The translations under genes were made by a program, and so were the position numbers. Under the pieces are notes generated by a model. It was given only the letters and a program-made list of their open reading frames with translations, ran no database searches and was not told the origin of the DNA. This document shows positions 44,822 through 54,510 of a DNA stretch of 64,000 nt, piece after piece (within the stretch, counting starts at the first letter, position 1; each line of letters begins with the position of its first letter). Source of the stretch: Agarophyton chilense (taxonomy: Eukaryota > Rhodophyta > Florideophyceae > Gracilariales > Gracilariaceae); the NCBI GenBank assembly GCA_030374765.1, contig JARGXX010000077.1:310001-374000 (forward strand). Direction: 5' to 3'.

Positions 44822-45930
44822 CTATATTACCCGGTTCGTAGTGCGTTTAATCTGCAATATATTTTCAATTGCAGACAGCGCTTCCGTTGGATTTTGGGAC
44901 GTCCAAATGACGTCTTGGACGTTCATAAAGATTCTTGAGTCGGTTCTTCTCAAGCGATTTGCATCACACTCCCGTGTATTCCTGTGACGGTCTTCATTGT
45001 TCTTTTCGTGTGTTCTGTGGTTCAAATTTCGCTCGAGGTTACTATGGAATTGGTAACCCAAAGGCCACAATCCGACTTTGCTGAAACTCAATATTATTTT
45101 TTTTTCTAGTCACTACGCGGTATGCTGCAACTGTTAACTTGATTCTAAACGTCATGCTTGCGTTTTGGTACTCTTCGGTGAATAACAGGGCGTCATGGAG
45201 TTCTCTCGTTTCCGTTGTGAAACGCTTATTTACCAATGAGTTGCACGGTTACAGGAAATGGGACGTGTCGGCCGGAAGTTGCAACACCTGAAGGTTGTCT
45301 TTATTGCACACTTGGAGCCAAAAGAGCTTTTTTCGTGAATTGTGTCTATCTAATAGCAGAAAAATGGTGTCATTCAGTAGCACTAATCTTCTGGCAAACT
45401 GTGCGAAGGGATATATGAATGCTGACAATGATTTCCGATTCATGGAATCTTTCTTGTACACATCACGACAGTTCCGCTTGAAATCCACCTCGCGCTGCTC
45501 AATCATACGTATTCCAGGGGAAGCAGTTCAGCCGTGCGTGTATCAATCAGGTCCATCCAGGACGGAACATCTTTCTTCTCGACAGCAATAAGAAAAGACG
45601 GGATTACTCGTCCGGCAGCAGAAATAGAAATGAATTCGGTTAGATGATTACCGATTTTCTTGATGTTTTGAGGGCGGCCGAAAAAATGAGATTATTTTCG
45701 GCTGAGCACTTTCATTTGCTTCCCGTACAATAATTTCACACTAGTCTCATCCAAATTCCACACTCTGCAAGGGTCGGCTAATATTTGTGGCTCCTTCTGC
45801 TGTAGTTCTTGCAAAGGGTCACACAGGGTTTGAACATGAGAGAGATTTTCACCTTCGACGTATTTATGCGACATATGCTTCGCGTTTCTGTACTGGAGTC
45901 ATCGATTGCGTGCTCGAAAAAACCTTAATG
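44822..45930 (-). pseudogene. pogo/jerky-type DDE transposase relic, central and C-terminal part
   Basis: Minus strand. Just after the LTR of element C the frame reads RFFRARNR, then HVQTLCDPLQELQQ, then CRVWNLDETSVKLLYG, the first catalytic Asp block of pogo/jerky transposases (WNxDET). After a frameshift, FLLLDRHNSRKKLFW holds the second Asp block and LQVLQLPADTSHFL the TSHxxQP block, with a stop replacing Gln. A further frameshift leads to SFSKVGLWPLGY, the usual helix after the core. Stops and frameshifts make it dead. The gene continues on the far side of element C at 57690. Confidence 0.6.
45926..45930. other. Target-site duplication TAATG, left of element C
   Basis: TAATG directly precedes the LTR start and is repeated directly after the other LTR at 57685-57689, the 5-bp duplication left by a Ty3/Gypsy integrase. 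Confidence 0.9.
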
Positions 45931-46846
45931 TGTGGAGCAAAACCCGGCGACGGGAAGTGCTCTCAAGGTGTTCGAAGCCTTGCTCCCTGGGGGAGGCAGA
46001 CTCAGAGACAGAGCCCTCCGTTCCACCCGTAGTGTGGGGTGTAACTCCCACGGGGGATTCCGGCAGTACCGTCGGAGGTGAGGGGTAGAAACCTTTGGAT
46101 CGGGAATGGGTATGGGTATCCCAAAGAATGGGGGAAAATCCGGCGAAGAGGAAAAACGGGGCGAGGGTCGGGCACTAACAGGCACCGGACCCGAGAACCA
46201 GAAAAGGGGCGAAACAACAAAAGAAACCCAATACAGAGGCGAAAACCTGTCCTCGAAAGGAAACACAAAAAGCACGCAACAAGTAAGCAGAACCCCCACG
46301 CGGTATCGTGCACGCAGGTCTTCTGAGCGGTCCCAAGGGGGTGGTTGCACGGAACCCAAACGTGGGCACTCTCCAAGTGGAGTCGTGTCCCTACGCAGGC
46401 GTTGCTAACCAGAGCCCGTTCCGGGTTGTAAGGCCGAAACGATGGCGACGAAGAACCTCTAAAGGTATCGAAGACCAACCTTGGTTACCATTTACTTTGA
46501 GCTTCGGACTGTCAGATCTCATCTCCCTAAGTAGGGCCCACTAACTAAACTCTACAGTAGTGCACACCTGCTCAGGGCCATACACGTGAAGATCCCACTG
46601 TCAGGGCCCAAAAGTCCAACGTTCTAACAAATATCCGAAAATCGTTGCCAAAATTAAGCCACGTGTATCACGGGGCCAATCCAATCATGGGCCATCCGAG
46701 TCTTCCCTTCATAGGCGAACTCTAACCAGAAAACAGTACCACCTCAGCACACCTTAGAGAGGATCATAGTCATAACCCTCGGAGGGTTCAATCCTCATTT
46801 TATGAGTTGTATCTTCAAGTATCCCCTAACTGAGCGTTGCTCTACA
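45931..46846 (-). repeat. 3' LTR of element C (916 bp)
   Basis: Plus-strand ends TGTGGAGCAA and TTGCTCTACA, which form inverted termini with one mismatch. Same length as the copy at 56769. Its TATA motif is changed to TATGAA, unlike the 5' copy. In the plus direction it lies directly upstream of the aORF. A 158-codon frame inside (46002-46478) repeats in both LTRs and is not called a gene. Confidence 0.95.
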
Positions 46847-46859
46847 TCTCCCCCTCCTT
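46847..46859 (-). other. Polypurine tract of element C
   Basis: AAGGAGGGGGAGA on the minus strand, directly next to the LTR start TGTAGAGCAACG. Confidence 0.85.
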
Positions 46860-46927
46860 AAGACGAGGAAGAACATTCCGAGCCGCGGGTGTCTCGCGTT
46901 CCAGTCGCTATATATACTGCCCTCCCA

Positions 46928-48784
46928 ATGAGGTCCTTCACCACTTCTGAGGATCGCCACAAAACCGGCACATCGGTACAACTTTCTTCTACTCCTCCGA
47001 CTTTCGGCGATAAGAAACTTCTCGCAACAGCAGTCTCAACCAGCCCTCTCAAGGGAATGAACCCATACGTCCTCAACCCACTCTCGGGGCCATCGGCCTC
47101 CGCGCCAGCGGACAACGAAGCTCCCCAGCAGGGTGGATATTTCTCCGGTTTGGATGCGGCTCCGGCCGGTACCGAACCTTCCGCCTCGGCGAGCAACCGA
47201 CATCCTCAGGGGGATTTGGACATTAACGCGGTGGCGTGGAACTCCGCTCATGCGATGCCCTTGGTAGCAAACTCCAGAGGTTGGATCTCGAAGGAATCCT
47301 TTCGAAGGTGGAGTCCCCTTACCGATCCGGTGATTTATTCCCGCGCTCCGTGGTTCCATCCGACAGCGGTTCGCGACGATGAGCTCATCGACTCCTACGT
47401 GGAGGACGGCTTATTGCCGGTTGGTTTACCTGTCGAGGTTGTACGTTCTCCCGATTGGAGGGCGCGGGTAGCCATAGAGCCTCAGTATCTATACCGCGGT
47501 CGCGGGGAGTCCCTGGACCAGGCGCGCGCAGCGATGGCGGCTCTGGCCTACCAGCGATTGGAGAGGTCACGCTTTGACCATCTGGTTCCCCTGGAGTACG
47601 GGTTCGATGTCGCCTATTACCGCACGTACGGTGAGGTCTCCTACGGGGATAACCTGGCAGCCTTTCCCGAAGCCGAGTTCCGCGGACCGGGTTTTCCTCT
47701 CCGAGAAGATATGCTCCAATGGAGTCGTCCCATCCTTCGGGCTGAATTCAGGGACCTTCAACGGCAGTTTACCCAGTATGGGTTCGATCGATGCGTGCGC
47801 TTCGAGCGCCGCTCGTGCTCCCGTTTCGGGTTCCTTGTCCCGTATCCTCACGTGGAACTGGAGCGTATCCGTAAGACGGCGAAGGTTGGGCGATTCGTGC
47901 CCCTTCCAGCTTGGTGGAGTAAGGTCGAGGTCCCCCGAGGGTGCTTTGCTGAACTGCCCCCATGCATCTACTATATCGGGTCTCGTTTGATGCACGACCC
48001 GAACTCGGGATACTGGGCCCTCGTTGCAGCCGAGTGGGCAGCCTGCGTAGCGGCGCACCTCCTCTGGGATGCTCATGACCATTTCCGTATCTGGTATATT
48101 CCTCCGATGCTACGGACCATCATGCGTCAGATCGACCTTGTCCCAGCATTGGGTTCGGCCAGCAGCGTGCAGGACCTGTATCCAATCTTGGACGTGATCG
48201 ACAACACCCAATGGGATCGAGTTCCAGTGGAAAATCAGCCCGCAGGGGAAGGATCCGCGCGAGACAAGTCTCCTGGCCGGTACGATCCGGGCTCCGGTAA
48301 CTGGGTCTATTACAATCCCTTCGAAGGGGTTGGCATCAGCGCGACGCAAGCACGGGCGCTGATTCACTCGCCTCGACCGATGCCGGTGGGACACCCGACG
48401 GGGTTCGTTTATACCGACGATTACGAGTACGAGCCTCCAGTAGACCTGGACGATCCAGCGTTGGATAACGATAGGCCAGCTCCTAGTGGAGTACTCCCTG
48501 TGGAGCCATCTGAACCCTTCCAACCAGTGGGAACGACCTCAGCTGCGGCGGCGAATGCATCCGGTGGCGGTCCATCTGCTCCCCCCAAGTGGGGTGTGAA
48601 CACCCTTGCGCAGGCGCCGGTTGCCACTCCGCAAGCGGATAGTGTGGGACAAGGCCTTGTGAACGCGGGCATTCCGATTCCCCCGAATATGACGGATGCG
48701 AGCCAGATGTTGGCTTTCGCCTCGGCGTACCATCAGGGTCAGAATCCCAACGGTGGGGCGAGTCCCTCCTCGGGCTTTCCGTAG
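46928..48784 (+). CDS. Antisense ORF protein (aORF) of element C, intact, unknown family
   Basis: Plus-strand gene of 618 codons from ATG 46928, opposite to gag-pol and convergent with it; the frame is open 13 codons further up but without ATG. A TATATATA-like run lies only about 10-20 bases before the ATG, so the promoter is more likely in the LTR. Landmarks shared with element B in order: GYFSG, APWFHP, RSRFDHLVPLEYG, RPILRAEFR, ERRSCSRFGFLVPYPHVELE, PAWWSK, RGCFAELPP, DPNSGYW and PVGHPTGFV. The N terminus (about 90 residues) is Ser/Pro/Ala-rich, the next 400 residues look globular with many Trp, Tyr and Arg, and the last 150 are acidic then Pro/Gly/Ala-rich. No signal peptide, membrane helix, zinc site or known catalytic motif is seen. 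Function unknown. Confidence 0.8.
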   Translation: MRSFTTSEDRHKTGTSVQLSSTPPTFGDKKLLATAVSTSPLKGMNPYVLNPLSGPSASAPADNEAPQQGGYFSGLDAAPAGTEPSASASNRHPQGDLDINAVAWNSAHAMPLVANSRGWISKESFRRWSPLTDPVIYSRAPWFHPTAVRDDELIDSYVEDGLLPVGLPVEVVRSPDWRARVAIEPQYLYRGRGESLDQARAAMAALAYQRLERSRFDHLVPLEYGFDVAYYRTYGEVSYGDNLAAFPEAEFRGPGFPLREDMLQWSRPILRAEFRDLQRQFTQYGFDRCVRFERRSCSRFGFLVPYPHVELERIRKTAKVGRFVPLPAWWSKVEVPRGCFAELPPCIYYIGSRLMHDPNSGYWALVAAEWAACVAAHLLWDAHDHFRIWYIPPMLRTIMRQIDLVPALGSASSVQDLYPILDVIDNTQWDRVPVENQPAGEGSARDKSPGRYDPGSGNWVYYNPFEGVGISATQARALIHSPRPMPVGHPTGFVYTDDYEYEPPVDLDDPALDNDRPAPSGVLPVEPSEPFQPVGTTSAAAANASGGGPSAPPKWGVNTLAQAPVATPQADSVGQGLVNAGIPIPPNMTDASQMLAFASAYHQGQNPNGGASPSSGFP

Positions 48785-49185
48785 TTCCGCCTTCGGGCAA
48801 TTGTGGAGTCCATAGCTTGGCGACAATAGTAAACTTCTGATATTTGCATATCTTCTTTTCTTCTTCCTTCCTAGGATCTTAACTTCTACTTCTTTTCTTC
48901 TTCTTTCTTAGGATCTTCTTTATCTTCGTCTTCATCTTCTTCCCTTCCTAGGGTCCAATCTTCTTCTTAATCTTCTTCTCCACTTCGTGGGTCTTCTTTT
49001 CCTTTTTTTTATCATAAACTGTCACGATAATCGGTGCTGTGTTCCCCCGTTAACGGCGCTAGGCCGAGGGCCAGTAAACATTCCCTCTCAATACGTGTTC
49101 TTCGGGATACTCTCCTCAATTCCTCTTCAGAGGTCCAACATCTTCCTCACTTCGAGGTCCCATCCACACCAGTTCCCGTGGTGGC
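48785..49185. other. Convergent gap of element C with CTT-rich tract
   Basis: 400 bases between the aORF stop and the chromodomain stop. From 48845 to about 48995 the plus strand is almost pure CTT/CCT, with two similar blocks that each end in CTAGGATCTT or TTAGGATCTT. It could act as a terminator or poly-A region for both directions; no ORF. Confidence 0.6.
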
Positions 49186-52100
49186 TTACCCGACTTGGGC
49201 ACGATCCAGATTTGGAGGCAAGGTTACCCGAGCGCGTCGGTGATAGGATAAAACCTTAGACCTCGGAAGGTGCTCAATGTTTTCCACTGTATCCTCATCA
49301 GGCGAGAATCCGTACCATCGGACTTGGTAGCGAACTTCTCCCTCGGGGGTGTAGATGTGACGCACGATGCGATCGATAACGAATTCCTGCGGGTACACTT
49401 TTCCCTGTTCGGGCTTCTCTTCCATCTTGGAACGCTCTAGTTCCCTTGAGGGTGTCAACGTAGGGTCTAGACACACCCCGGTGGGTTCTTTTCCGTGTTG
49501 CGAGCGGGTCTCAGCACTTCGTCCAAACGGCGCCGAGTGGCCTGTGGGCTACGTTGTAACCTCCGTCTACGGAGTCAAAACGGCCCAGTTTTGGGTTCTT
49601 CTTAAAGCTGAGATCTTCCCAATAACAACGGTGTTCTTAGATTCCGTGACGGTTGAGAAACCGCGATGCGGTAGCGTCTCCAATCTCAGAGGGGTAAGAC
49701 TTCAACGTCAACCAGAGCTACGGGGACGAAGGTTGCTCTTGTGCAACGCGCCGTGCGACGGAGGCGGTTTGCGCGACGGTTGGTCGTCAGAGCCTTTTGA
49801 TTGGCTCGGTGCCATTCGACGTGTGCCACATAAATGCGCGGGCGCCGGTTGCCACTCCGCAAGCGGATGTGAGGTGGCGCTTTCGACACGCGCTAGCACT
49901 CTCTTGAGCTGTCCGGGACGGGTCTCACTCATTTCTTTCCCATTCCTGAGGGTTCCAGTGTCTCCATAGGAGTTCCTATTCCCATTCCATAACGGAGAGC
50001 CAAATTTGGTCAACCTCGTCGTCGAGATCTTCCCCGTGCGGGTCCGCTGACACAGCTCGTTCCCGAGAAAGCGGGGTTTGAGTGTGCGACACCTCAGTGT
50101 CTTGTCCGCGGCGGCGGGTGATCGTCGGCTCTGTAGGCGTTCCGGGTAGGGAGTTCTCCACACGACTCTCCCTAGGCGGGTTTTCGTCATCTTTTTTGAC
50201 GTCGTGCTCGGCTGGGTCGGCGGTGATGTCGCTTCCCATATGCTGGGGTTGTGACTTCTCTGTCGCCGGCTCGGTCGGGCTCGCCGTCTCACTGTGAGAA
50301 CTAGATTCCCTGTTAGGGCGACTGGCTGACGCCGAAACATCGTCCTGCGAAGGAACTAAGTCCTCCTCCCCCTCCTTAGGCGGAGAGCCAGAAGGCTTGA
50401 TTACCTCCGGTGGGGGAGTAACTCTGTAAGAGTCCGTTGACTGGGCCCTTGAGGGAGCGGGCCCAGGTTCGGGAGTATCCGAAGTTTCCGGTAGGTCGGT
50501 TAAACCACGTTCCGGGTGCGGAAGTATAACGGGGCGGGTGTTCGAATCTCCGCCTGACGGGTTAACTTCCGTTGAATCATCCCCTGTGGAGGGCGTTGGT
50601 GCCGACACCACTTCCACGTTTGGGTTGGGCGCTCGTGTGATGCGGTCCCTGGAGATTCGTTTGTGGCGGTTAGCGATATCCAATACCACCGTGTCCGGGT
50701 CTACAGAAACCACACGATAGGGTCCTTCCGCAATTGGCGAAAGCTTGTGCCTACGTTCCTTTTCAGGATTGTAGTATTCCTTTCGAAGGAAGACGAAGTC
50801 GTCGGGCTCCACCTGAGGTAGAGGTTTGCGAACCCGATTGTCAAAGTCCTTCTTGTAGGCGCGTTGAGCTTTGTCCATTGCTTTCCGGGCTATCGGCACC
50901 ATCTTCGTAAGCCACTCCTTCCAGGCTTCTCGGTACAATCCCGGTGACGGGTACGTCGACAGCGTCGGTTGAGCCTCAATGGCGACCGGCGGCGGTGTCT
51001 TCGACAGTACCAGTTCGAATGGGGATAACGATGTAACCCGATGTACCTGGGTGTTGTATGCATACGTGATAGCGTCTGTGTACAAGTCCCAATTTTTGGG
51101 GTGATCCGCAACATACGATCTCAAAGCGTTGAGTATCGTGCGGTTAAACCTCTCCACCTGGCCATTCCCCTGAGGGTGATACGTAGTAACAAATAAATTC
51201 CTTACATCAAGGATTCGACATACATCCTGAAAGAACTTTGATGCGAATTGCCCTCCGTTGCCGGATAACAACTGCACCGGCGGTCCTTATACGAACACCC
51301 AATGGGTCACGAACGCTTGCGCGACGGTAGCGGCGGTGATCCGCTTCAGCGGCACAGTTCTCGTTAGCTTAGAGAATCTGTCAGAAATGACAAGCAGATA
51401 CCGATGACCTCGGGGCGTCCTGATAAACTCCCCTAGGATGTCTATGGCCACGAATTCGATTGGAGCCCGTTCCGGGAACAGCGTCAACTTCTTAGAGTGC
51501 TTCCGAAGTTTGATGTCATTCTTGGCGCAATTGGCGCAGGCCCGTCTGACGGCGTAACAATCGAATGCCATTGCCGGCCAGTAAAAGTCCCTTCTCAACG
51601 TGAGGTACAGTTTTCTTCCCCCGGGGTGGGCGCCAACCTTCACATAGTGAGTGAGGTGTAATACCCTCTGTTGTAGGGTGTGCAGCACCACTATCCTCGG
51701 GCGAGGTCCAACGGTCCTGATTAGGTAACCCTGATCGTCGTCCTCGAAAGGTAACTGAGATCCTCCGTTTAGGCGAGCCCGAATCCGTGTACAGAATGGG
51801 TCGAGCTGTTGCTCGCGTATCATCTCCTCTGGAGAGATAGGTATAAAAGAGCCGGTCGGCGAATCCAGACTCTCGTTGACGAGTTTATCGTCACAAACAT
51901 CATCCGTCAGCGGTTGAGCTCCTCCCTCGAGGTCCGATACCATAAAACATGGGATGTCATCGTCCTCGTAGGGTTCCGTTTCCGCTGTGGTTCCCAAGCG
52001 GGATAGTGCATCAGCCTGAGTGTTCAGCTTCCCTTTCTTGTACAGGATCTCAAAGTCGAATTCCGACAGTCGGAGACGCCAGCGCATAAGGCGGCCCGAG

Positions 52101-54508
52101 GGTTCGGAGATCTCCAAGAGCCAACGCAAGCATGCGTGGTCCGTATGGAATTTGAAACGAGTACCCATCAGATAGGGGCGAAGTGTAGCTAAGGCCCACA
52201 CAACGGCTAAACATTCTTTCTCGGAGACCGAGTAGTTCCTTTCATGGACATTCAGGGAACGTGACCAGTACCCAATAGGGTGACGTTCACCATCCTCAGA
52301 GGATTGGAACAGGGCACACCCTACTTGGTTTGCACTAGCATCGGTGTCCACTTCGTAAGGGAGCCCAGGATTGGGTAGAGCCAAGATTGGCGGTGATGTT
52401 ACAGCATTCACCAATGCCGTGAAGGCAGACGCTTCCGCGTCGCCAAAAGGTTCCAGTTCAACTGGTTGTCCCTTCATCAGGAGCCTGTTGAGGGGGGTGG
52501 CAATATCCGCAAAGTTCGGGACGAATCGGCGATACACGTTACACAGACCTAAGAAGGATCGCAACTCCGTTTGAGTTTTCGGTTGTTTTGCTTTCTTCAA
52601 GGATTTCACTCGTACTTCATCGATTGAAAGCTGTCCGGGACGAATGATATGACCCAGGTACTTAACCGAATCGGTGAAAAACTCGCACTTCTTGAGTTTC
52701 AAGGTGATTCCCGCGTCGCGGAGTATCTTCATTACGTCCCTGACGTGTTCGAGGTGTTCATCCAGGTTGTTGGAAAAGACAATAATGTCGTCTAAATACA
52801 CTAGACACGTCCTCCACTTGAAGGGAGCCAACAGAATGTCTATCGCCCGTTGAAACGTTGCGGGGGCATTTGTTAACCCAAAAGGCATCCTCCGGAATCG
52901 GAAAAGTCCTTGATGACACACGAACGCCGTTTTGTCTCGATCTTCCTCCCTAATAGGGACTTGCCAGTAGCCCGAATTGGCGTCGAGGGTAGAGAAAACA
53001 GTAGCGCTCCCAAGGGAGTCGATGTATTCGTCCATCCGAGGGATCGGGTACACATCCTTAATGGTTACCTCGTTCAGGCGTCTGTAATCGATGCAGAAAC
53101 GCCACGATCCATCCGGTTTCGGAACTAACACCACTGGTGAGGCCCAAGCGGACTGGGCAGGTTCAATTACGCCCGCTTTAAGCATCTTCTCCACCTGAGA
53201 TTTCTCCTCTTCCCGAGCTTTCGGTCCAGCCCTGTAAGGGTGTTGGGCAATAGGCCGAGTGTTCGGTAACAAGTCGATGCGGTGTTCTGTAATCCCAATA
53301 GTTCCAAGGGAACCATCCCACATGGGGGTAAATTCACGAAGCATGTGCCTCAGCTTCTCCCGATGAGATGCGGGTACATGGTTGAGATCCCATTTCTCCA
53401 ATTCCTGAACAGGATCCGTCTGGTCTGCTCCTGTGATAGGGGCCGTAACCTTCTGAAGTTTAAAGTGTTCAGCGTGTGGAGCTGCAGTCGTATGCTCACC
53501 GTCTTCCGCGATTTCGGCAGTGTCCTCCCCCTCCTTAGGGTCCGCCACACCAAGGACCTCTGCGATAGAGATCTTTGTAGGTACGACCGCATGCGGGTGT
53601 GGAAGAACAGAACCCAGGATCTGGTGTTTGACCAAATGCTGCGTTGTCTTTCCAAAGCTGGCCACCAAAACCTTGAAAGGTTTATCCGGTTCCACGGAGA
53701 CAACCCCATTCGCAAGGGCGAGTTGACGCCGCGTATACAGAGACGGGTTCAGTTGTACCACATGCACACCAATTTGCTTGGTAACAACTGTGACCCAAAC
53801 CTGGGTTTCTGGCGGGATAGCCACTGACTTCGCAACCTTTACCCGTGTAGACACCGGGTCCTTCTTCACAGATTCCTGCGCGACCGGGAGAGGAACGCGT
53901 GTTCGCGCTGCTCCCTGTAAGGGTTTACGAACGATTGGAATCGTAGACCCGTCTTCGAGTTTCACAGTTCTATTCCGAGGACGGATGGCTTCCACGAAGC
54001 GGTCGCAAAAGTCACAACCAAGTATGACTGGTGCTGCAAGTGACTTGCATACAATAAACTCTAGCTGAACGAGATAGGAGCCTAACCTCACCATGAGGGA
54101 AATTGTACCCAGTATCCGTAGCGGGTTGTTGTTCGCATCGGCGATATCCAAACGTGGACCGCTACGAACTTGGACCCGGAGCAGCGGGGGTAACAATTCA
54201 ACATGAATTAAGTTAGGAGCGGCTCCTGTATCCAGGACAGATATTTGACGAACCATAAACTGGTTGGACAGGCCGAAGTCGGCGAATACTTTATAATTCC
54301 GCTTGGCCATTACCATAACTCGATCCGGAATACGGAGATTACGGGACCGTATCCACGGGCGACGAAGGACACTAAAGTATCCCGAGTTAACGTCGGTGTC
54401 AGCCGTTCTCCTTGAAAGGATAGTCACAGCTGGGGAGCGAAGCTGGAGCGCCTCGGGCGTCTTCAACTCCGGCTTAGAAGACGCGCCTCCCGCAGGGGAG
54501 ACTCCCAA
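49186..54508 (-). pseudogene. pol: Pol of element C: protease-RT-RNase H-integrase-chromodomain, broken in integrase and linker
   Basis: The minus-strand frame opens in -1 to gag. 54508-51287 (1073 codons) holds protease LDTGAAPNLI, RT with LDANSGYW and YLDD, RNase H with VDTDAS and TDHAC, and the integrase finger and first Asp (VAIDILGEF). A TAA at 51287-51289 falls where B has Tyr. Nine codons later the second catalytic Asp is Gly (LLSGNGGQF, codon 51260-51262); the Glu is intact (GQVERFN). The frame runs to 49976, then a shift and further stops occur in the Ser/Pro-rich linker before the chromodomain (EFVIDRIVRH..VRWYGFSPDEDT), which ends at 49186. RT looks sound but integration should fail without help. 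Confidence 0.9.
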
Positions 54509-54510
54509 GT

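Noticed and set aside
46928-48784. aORF as an Env-like gene
   Set aside because: No signal peptide, membrane helix or Cys pattern, and the orientation is opposite to gag-pol.
49367-49969. 200-codon plus-strand frame opposite the C pol linker
   Set aside because: Antisense to the low-complexity linker and chromodomain; no counterpart in B or D.
53282-53827. 181-codon plus-strand frame opposite C protease/RT
   Set aside because: Shadow of pol.
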